Made by a program: the position numbers and the translations under genes
Notes under the pieces: model-generated
What the model saw: only the letters and a program-made list of their open reading frames with translations
What the model was told of the DNA's origin: nothing
Databases searched by the model: none
Shown here: positions 6,835 to 10,868 of the stretch, in pieces
How the letters are laid out: every line of letters begins with the position of its first letter
Position numbering within the stretch: the first letter of the stretch is position 1
Source of the DNA: Anaerolineales bacterium
GTDB taxonomy: Bacteria; Chloroflexota; Anaerolineae; Anaerolineales; Villigracilaceae
DNA length: 10,868 nt
Assembly: GCA_025938055.1 (NCBI GenBank)
Contig: JAICQC010000127.1
Span: 1-10,868 of the forward strand
Reading direction: 5' to 3'

Positions 6835-6870
6835 GGATTGGAACGTCCAATCCTTTCTTTGCAGCTTATA
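6835..6870 (-). promoter_or_regulatory. Candidate operator and -10 element upstream of DUF1761
   Basis: GGATTGGAACGTCCAATCC (6835-6853) is a perfect inverted repeat with 8-base arms and a 3-base centre. On the minus strand a -10-like TATAAG (6865-6870) precedes it, so the repeat would lie at about +5 to +23 of the DUF1761 transcript. That suits a repressor operator or a leader hairpin. No convincing -35 was found. Confidence 0.4.
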
Positions 6871-6910
6871 ACCCGAATATTTGTTCTACGATGCGCTCTG
6901 TCGAATGAGT

Positions 6911-6940
6911 TTGAGAAGTCCATTGCCTGCGCGGTACAAT
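6911..6940 (+). promoter_or_regulatory. Candidate promoter of the small membrane protein gene
   Basis: TTGAGA (6911-6916) and TACAAT (6935-6940) are separated by 18 bases. A start seven bases downstream of the -10 falls at about 6947, which coincides with the GTG chosen as the start codon of the next gene. The element is diverged from, and close to, the DUF1761 promoter. Confidence 0.4.
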
Positions 6941-6946
6941 CTGTGC

Positions 6947-7258
6947 GTGACGGACACTTTTCTGATCCAGCTCATCGGTGTCGTATTGGTGGTCGCAGGT
7001 ATGGTCGCAATGTCTGCTTCCACGCATCTATTTGGAACGCCACTCACACGTGCAGAAAGGCGAAGAGCAAGTGACGAATGGAATCGCAGAAAGAATGTCT
7101 ATCGTCTGCCCTTCAGTCTGGAAGTCATCGTATCGCTTCTCGTTCTGCTAGGTGGGATTGTTATTCTGGTGTGGTCCAGATTCAATTATTGCTCATTTCT
7201 GGCATACTGGCTACCGACGTTACCCGAGGTGGTCAGCGCGGTGCTCTCTTGTCGATAA
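6947..7258 (+). CDS. Small membrane protein of unknown function
   Basis: A 103-residue protein with two clear membrane segments: 5-25 (FLIQLIGVVLVVAGMVAMS) and 58-77 (LEVIVSLLVLLGGIVILVW). Between them is a strongly basic loop, TRAERRRASDEWNRRKNVYR (34-53), presumably cytosolic. The tail after about residue 78 is less hydrophobic. I do not recognise a family. The GTG at 6947 is preferred because the protein then begins directly at the first helix; it lacks a ribosome site and may head a leaderless mRNA. ATG at 6905, or TTG at 6881, would add 14 or 22 residues of poor quality and also lack ribosome sites. The gene stands alone between a divergent unit and hlyD-like, with 178 bases following. 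Confidence 0.55.
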   Translation: MTDTFLIQLIGVVLVVAGMVAMSASTHLFGTPLTRAERRRASDEWNRRKNVYRLPFSLEVIVSLLVLLGGIVILVWSRFNYCSFLAYWLPTLPEVVSAVLSCR

Positions 7259-7280
7259 TAAAATTCCTTCGGCAGCCTGA

Positions 7281-7344
7281 TCAGGTTTGTCGCGGAACTC
7301 CGTCTACCAGGCAGCGTAGATAAATCAAAGATTAACAAACCTGA
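7281..7344. repeat. Inverted repeat in the gap before the hlyD-like gene
   Basis: Arms TCAGGTTTGT (7281-7290) and ACAAACCTGA (7335-7344) are perfectly complementary with a 44-base spacer. A smaller 5-bp inverted pair TCTAC/GTAGA (7303-7307 and 7316-7320) is nested inside. CCTGATCAGG (7276-7285) is a perfect palindrome overlapping the left arm. There is no T-tract, so a simple terminator is unlikely. The rest of the 7259-7436 gap holds no gene, and no convincing promoter for the next gene was seen. Confidence 0.4.
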
Positions 7345-7436
7345 CCATTAGATCCGTCACATGCTCCCTCATCGGGGGATGAATTTTACTTGAAGGTCTT
7401 ATGATTAACTGAAGAACCATTGTGGAGGCAAATAGG

Positions 7437-8477
7437 ATGAAACATAAATTACTTGTCATTCTTTTAGGGCTGAGCCTATTGGTCACAGCCTGTTCAACTG
7501 AGGGGAGTGCAGCGACGGGAACGCCGGAGGCAATCCCAACGGTGCTGGCAAATACAAGCATCATTGCCGAGGGACGGGTCGAACCCATCCACTTCGCCGA
7601 GATCGCCTTCACCGCTGGCGGCGTCGTCAGCGAGGTGCTCGTTGCACAAGGCGAAACGGTAACGAAGGGACAAGTCCTCATCCGTTTAGGCGACGCTTCT
7701 GACACCAACTACGCTGCTGCACAATTGGAACTCGTGAGCGCCCAGCAAGCTATCAACGACCTGACCAATGCCGCTGGCACCGACTTGGCGCAAGCTGTCA
7801 TCGACCTGAAGGAAGCTCAGGAAGCGCATAAGAAAGCTGATGATTACCTGGTCTACCTCCAGAACGCCGACAAAGTCCCCCAGACCGAAACCCGCTCCTT
7901 CCTCGTCCAGACCTGGAAGGGGTATGAGTATCGCACCAAGACCAAGCACTTCAAGGGTCCTGCACCCGAAGACTGGATCATCGAAGCCGAGAACGACCTC
8001 GCCTTGAAAAAAGCCGAATTGGATGCCGCCCAGCGCACCTATGACCGTCTCAAGGATGGAGCCGATTCGGAGCAGCTGGCAGTCCTGGAAGCGCGCCTGA
8101 ACGCTGCCCGCGCAAAGCTGGCGGCCTTTGAGGTGACTGCACCCTTCGAGGGTGTGGTGGCAGAGCTGAATGCCAAGACGGGCGGTTCGATCAATGCGGG
8201 GGAACCTGCGGTCACCGTGGCGGATTTCTCACAGTGGCTGGTCAAGACCACCGATCTGACGGAGATCGATGTAGTGGCGCTGGAAGATGGGCAGCCTGTG
8301 CTCATCAACTTAGATGCCATCCCGGAGGCACAACTGACCGGCGAGATCCTCTCGATTGGGCAGACCTTCGCCGAGAACCAGGGTGACATCGTCTACGAAG
8401 TCACCATCCTGCTCACTGACACGCACCCCGCCATGCGCTGGGGGATGACTGCCGCTGTGCTTTTCAACGAGGAATGA
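7437..8477 (+). CDS. HlyD/MacA-type adaptor lipoprotein
   Basis: A 346-residue membrane-fusion/adaptor-type protein, normally working with an ABC or RND exporter. Residues 1-19 form a lipoprotein signal (KHK, hydrophobic core, lipobox VTAC with C19 as the lipidation site), so it should be anchored outside the cytoplasmic membrane. The first half of the biotinyl-lipoyl domain spans about 42-88 (VEPIHFAEIAFTAGGVVSEV, GETVTKGQVLIRLGD). A coiled-coil hairpin follows at about 93-140 and 180-230, separated by an aromatic and lysine-rich insert (141-180). The second lipoyl half is at 233-263 (VTAPFEGVVAEL), then a beta-barrel to the end. The ATG at 7437 has GGAGG eight bases upstream. No ABC transporter genes follow, which is unusual for the family. 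Confidence 0.88.
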   Translation: MKHKLLVILLGLSLLVTACSTEGSAATGTPEAIPTVLANTSIIAEGRVEPIHFAEIAFTAGGVVSEVLVAQGETVTKGQVLIRLGDASDTNYAAAQLELVSAQQAINDLTNAAGTDLAQAVIDLKEAQEAHKKADDYLVYLQNADKVPQTETRSFLVQTWKGYEYRTKTKHFKGPAPEDWIIEAENDLALKKAELDAAQRTYDRLKDGADSEQLAVLEARLNAARAKLAAFEVTAPFEGVVAELNAKTGGSINAGEPAVTVADFSQWLVKTTDLTEIDVVALEDGQPVLINLDAIPEAQLTGEILSIGQTFAENQGDIVYEVTILLTDTHPAMRWGMTAAVLFNEE

Positions 8478-8498
8478 CACTCAATCAGGCAGACTCTT

Positions 8499-8651
8499 AT
8501 GTCCCATCTTTACGAAACTCCAAAATGGATATGGAGCAGCAACGGTTCGATCCTCGACCTGCGCGATGTCCACAAATATTGCAAAACTGCCATTGGTGAT
8601 TATCATGCCTTGAACGCGGAAGAAAGAAACGTGTTTACTTGTTTTTCATAG
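8499..8651 (+). CDS. Possible 50-residue small protein
   Basis: An ATG-to-TAG frame of 50 codons begins 21 bases after the hlyD-like stop (MSHLYETPKWIWSSNGSI...) and ends inside the last codons of the convergent yigZ gene, with a 6-base overlap. The composition is protein-like, with aromatic, charged and two cysteine residues, and no membrane segment. Upstream there is only a weak AGGCAG site. No family is recognised. It could be a real small gene, a remnant of a longer one, or a chance frame. Confidence 0.35.
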   Translation: MSHLYETPKWIWSSNGSILDLRDVHKYCKTAIGDYHALNAEERNVFTCFS

Positions 8652-9305
8652 GTTTGCTTCCCTCACCGGCACGATCGTCTCCTTCGACTCGATCACTTCC
8701 GCCTGCAGCTTTCCCGCAGACATTTCACGCAACTCATTTTGAAATGCATCAAACGCATCTACCGGGAACTGAACGGTCATCGTAATATCCGCAGCAAAAT
8801 CCTCGCTGAGAATTTCTCCGCCCTGCCGCGACACCAACAACCTGATACGCTCCAATAAATTATAGGGAATCGCAAGCATCGCCACATGCACTGGAACGCG
8901 CCGCCCGCGTCCTACCGCGTTGACGACCATCTGCGTGGATTCGGTGTATGCCTTGACCAATCCGCCTGTGCCCAACAGCGTCCCTCCAAAATAGCGCGTG
9001 ACCACAACTGCGAGGTCGCCGAGTCCACTGCCGCGCAAAACTGCCAGCGCGGGCTTGCCTGCCGTCCCTGAGGGTTCGCCGTCGTCGGAGAAATATTCAG
9101 TGACGGTATTCCCACCGCCGATAATATATGCTGGAACATTATGACTGGCGTCCGCGAACTCCTCCTTGACCCGTGCGAGGAATGTCCGCGCCTCGTCAAT
9201 GTTGAAAACAGGTGTGAGCGTAGCGATGAAACGCGAGTTGACCACAATATGCTCACGGCGGATTTCGTTGAGAGGGATGAAGTAAGGATTCGGCATGAAA
9301 AGCAT
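8646..9305 (-). CDS. yigZ: YigZ/IMPACT family protein
   Basis: A 219-residue protein of the YigZ/IMPACT family, widely conserved but of uncertain biochemical role. The eukaryotic relative IMPACT influences Gcn2 signalling; bacterial members have been proposed to bind nucleic acid. The N-terminal domain carries the signatures DDGEPSGTAGKPAL and VVVTRYFGGTLLGTGGLVKAY, both intact. The C-terminal about 75 residues match the DUF1949 ferredoxin-like domain (MLAIPYNLLERIRLLV). The start is ambiguous. ATG 9303-9305 has a GGGGAG site about 10 bases upstream, while ATG 9296 (MPNPYFIPL) lacks one; GTG 9326 is also in frame. The gene converges with the small ORF at 8499 and is divergent from the TIR gene across an 88-base gap. 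Confidence 0.93.
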   Translation of the reverse strand: MLFMPNPYFIPLNEIRREHIVVNSRFIATLTPVFNIDEARTFLARVKEEFADASHNVPAYIIGGGNTVTEYFSDDGEPSGTAGKPALAVLRGSGLGDLAVVVTRYFGGTLLGTGGLVKAYTESTQMVVNAVGRGRRVPVHVAMLAIPYNLLERIRLLVSRQGGEILSEDFAADITMTVQFPVDAFDAFQNELREMSAGKLQAEVIESKETIVPVREANL

Positions 9306-9335
9306 TTTACTACTGCTCCCCGCCACGCGATCAAA

Positions 9336-9364
9336 GTGACGGAGAGGATCAATTCCTGTATAAT
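9336..9364 (+). promoter_or_regulatory. Promoter of the TIR-TPR gene
   Basis: A perfect -10 TATAAT (9359-9364) lies 17 bases downstream of GTGACG (9336-9341), a 4/6 match to the -35 consensus. The predicted start is near 9371, giving a leader of about 23 bases that contains the AGGAG ribosome site six bases before the ATG at 9394. Confidence 0.6.
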
Positions 9365-9393
9365 GCCCTCACGCCAGCCGAGAGGAGCCGCAC

Positions 9394-10446
9394 ATGGGTC
9401 AGATCGAAAAGACGGTATTCATCAGTTACCGTCGGACAAATTTGCCGTGGGCGCTAAATATTTACCAGTATTTGACGTATCACCATTATGACGCCTTCTT
9501 TGATTATGAAAGCATCGATAGCGGAGATTTCGAACAGGTCATTATCGGGAATATCAAGGCACGCGCACATTTTCTTGTCCTGCTTACCCCTTCCGCGCTG
9601 GAACGCTGTGCCAATCCTGATGACTGGCTGAGGCGGGAGATTGAAACAGCCATGGATGAAAAACGCAATATCATACCCTTATTCCTGGAGAACTTCAGTT
9701 TCGGAAATTCCTCTGTGTCCAAGGTCCTCACCGGCAAGCTGGCTGGACTGAAAAGCTACAACGGGTTGAATGTACATACAGATTATTTTCAGGAAGCCAT
9801 GCAGCGACTGTGCACGCGCTTTCTTGACGTTCCACTGGACGCGGTCCTTCATCCTGTTCCGCAGGCCGTGCAGGAAATCGTGGAAGAGCAAAAAGTGGCT
9901 GCCAACAAAGCAGCCCAGGTTAAGCAGGAAGAGCTCACAGCCCAGGAATGGTTTGAGAAAGGATATGTCTTTCAGGAAGCCAGCAGCCTGGACGAGGCGA
10001 TCCGCTGTTACACAGAAGCGATCCGTCTCCGTGCCGATTTTGCCGAAGCCTACTACAATCGTGGAGTTGCACGACGCGGGAAAGGCGACCACAATGGCGC
10101 AGCACAGGATTACAACAAAGCGGTTCAGTTCAACCCGACTTATGCCAGCACCTATGTAAAACCGGGTATTGAACTTCAGCCGGTCGGGTGCTTTCCAAAG
10201 TTGCTTTTTGCTATCGGTAGCATCCTGATGCTGGCGGGTTTTGGCGGTTTTCTCTATTTTGTCATCAGCTTTATTCGATTAATTTTTGCATCCTTCGACA
10301 ACTCCGGTCCGCCAGACTTTTCAGTGCTCCAGTTCAATTTGATCCCAATCGGTATTGCTGTGTTTTTTGTGGGAGCCATCCTGTTTATGCTTGCCGGCGG
10401 CATGGGCATTATGCGGATGTTTGGCAGAAAACGCGCCCGAAAATAA
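9394..10446 (+). CDS. TIR-TPR protein with two C-terminal membrane helices
   Basis: A 350-residue multidomain protein. The TIR domain spans about 5-145: it opens VFISYRR (8-14), has the FFDYESIDSGDFEQVI box-2-like region (35-50), and W78/E82 in WLRREIE, where E82 is a good candidate for the NAD-cleaving glutamate of enzymatic TIRs. A charged linker (160-183, EEQKVAANKAAQVKQEE) leads to two TPR repeats (184-217 and 218-251). Two membrane helices follow at about 267-298 and 313-338, and the tail FGRKRARK is basic. Positive-inside reasoning puts the TIR and TPR parts in the cytosol. Such architectures could act as NADase effectors, as scaffolds, or in signalling; the function here is inferred. 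The gene has its own promoter and is followed 43 bases later by a transglutaminase-like gene on the same strand. Confidence 0.88.
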   Translation: MGQIEKTVFISYRRTNLPWALNIYQYLTYHHYDAFFDYESIDSGDFEQVIIGNIKARAHFLVLLTPSALERCANPDDWLRREIETAMDEKRNIIPLFLENFSFGNSSVSKVLTGKLAGLKSYNGLNVHTDYFQEAMQRLCTRFLDVPLDAVLHPVPQAVQEIVEEQKVAANKAAQVKQEELTAQEWFEKGYVFQEASSLDEAIRCYTEAIRLRADFAEAYYNRGVARRGKGDHNGAAQDYNKAVQFNPTYASTYVKPGIELQPVGCFPKLLFAIGSILMLAGFGGFLYFVISFIRLIFASFDNSGPPDFSVLQFNLIPIGIAVFFVGAILFMLAGGMGIMRMFGRKRARK

Positions 10447-10489
10447 GCGCGGCGTCTGCAGAAGGGACTCATTGAAAATCAGATCATCT

Positions 10490-10868
10490 ATGTCTTTCTT
10501 AAATGAATTTCAGTCCCATCTGCCCGCAAATGTACGCAGAGCATTCCTTCGCCTGGATACACCTTTCGTCATCCAGCAATATCTGGACAGCATGCCTTAT
10601 ATTGGCGAAGAGCGCGACCGCTCACCTCTCCACGTGATGCTGGATGAACAATGTCACTGTCTTGATGGCGGCTTCCTTGCAGCCTTAGCCCTGTGGCGGG
10701 TTGGATTTAAGCCGCTGCTAATTGACATCGTCCCCGACCCCGGCAAGGACGACGATCACGTGCTGGCTCTGTATCAAGTGGATGGGCGCTGGGGCGCGGT
10801 CGCAAAGTCCAATTACGTGAACCTGGGATTCCGTGAGCCTGTCTACAAAACCCTGCGGGAACTGGTGA
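10490..10868 (+). CDS. Transglutaminase-like protein, 3' end cut by window edge
   Basis: The first 126 residues of a protein that runs off the right edge. The pattern CHCLDGGFLAALALWRVGF (55-73), DDDHVLALY (87-95), then GRWGAVAKSNYVNLGFREPVY (99-119) resembles the Cys-His-(Asp/Asn) layout of transglutaminase-like cysteine enzymes. C57 (or C55) and H90 would be catalytic, and the third residue is uncertain. The fold call is by pattern only. The ATG at 10490 has no ribosome site; a TTG at 10472 in the same frame lies five bases after GAAGGG and may be the true start. It follows the TIR-TPR gene by 43 bases with no terminator seen, so co-transcription is likely. Confidence 0.55.
   Translation, partial: MSFLNEFQSHLPANVRRAFLRLDTPFVIQQYLDSMPYIGEERDRSPLHVMLDEQCHCLDGGFLAALALWRVGFKPLLIDIVPDPGKDDDHVLALYQVDGRWGAVAKSNYVNLGFREPVYKTLRELV

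Noticed and set aside
6875..6886. Second LexA-like site GAAT-ATTT-GTTC upstream of DUF1761
   Set aside because: It has one mismatch in the 8 key bases and no inner consensus; several such matches are expected by chance in a window this size.
1..10868. CRISPR array, tRNA, rRNA, insertion sequence or attachment site
   Set aside because: Reading by eye found no regularly spaced repeats, no tRNA-like or rRNA-like sequence, no transposase or integrase, and no flanking terminal repeats.

Overview
The window looks like a chromosomal stretch from a Chloroflexota bacterium, probably Anaerolineae-like. This is inferred from three things. The housekeeping families and their order (alr-lspA-rluD) fit. 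A single-membrane style lipoprotein HlyD adaptor is present. One intergenic sequence resembles a palindromic repeat I associate with many environmental genomes, including Chloroflexota. No rRNA, tRNA, CRISPR array, insertion sequence or phage gene was seen.

Left part (1-4436, minus strand): a tightly packed operon-like run. In transcription order it is a GNAT acetyltransferase, alanine racemase (alr), signal peptidase II (lspA), an RluD-type pseudouridine synthase, a histidine phosphatase and a threonine aldolase (ltaE, cut by the left edge). Junctions are overlaps of 20, 8 and 4 bases or gaps of 10 and 35 bases. The run mixes cell-wall precursor synthesis, lipoprotein processing, rRNA modification and amino-acid metabolism. 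A terminator-like hairpin lies directly upstream of the run.

Middle part (4450-6813, minus strand): an RRM/glycine-rich RNA-binding protein with an approximately 290-base structured upstream region, a short FtsK/HerA-like P-loop ATPase, then a two-gene unit of a DUF1761 membrane protein and a YciI-family protein. The ATPase promoter carries a near-perfect match to the Bacillus-type LexA (SOS) box at the expected transcription start. This is the most suggestive regulatory signal in the window.

Right part (6947-10868): a small two-helix membrane protein with a possibly leaderless GTG start, a lipoprotein HlyD-type adaptor without an adjacent ABC transporter, a 50-codon small ORF, a convergent yigZ/IMPACT gene, then a plus-strand pair. 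The pair is a TIR-TPR protein with two C-terminal membrane helices, behind a consensus TATAAT promoter, and a transglutaminase-like protein that runs off the right edge. The TIR-TPR-membrane protein, together with its neighbour, is the best candidate for an undescribed signalling or defence module. Most other genes are ordinary housekeeping families.
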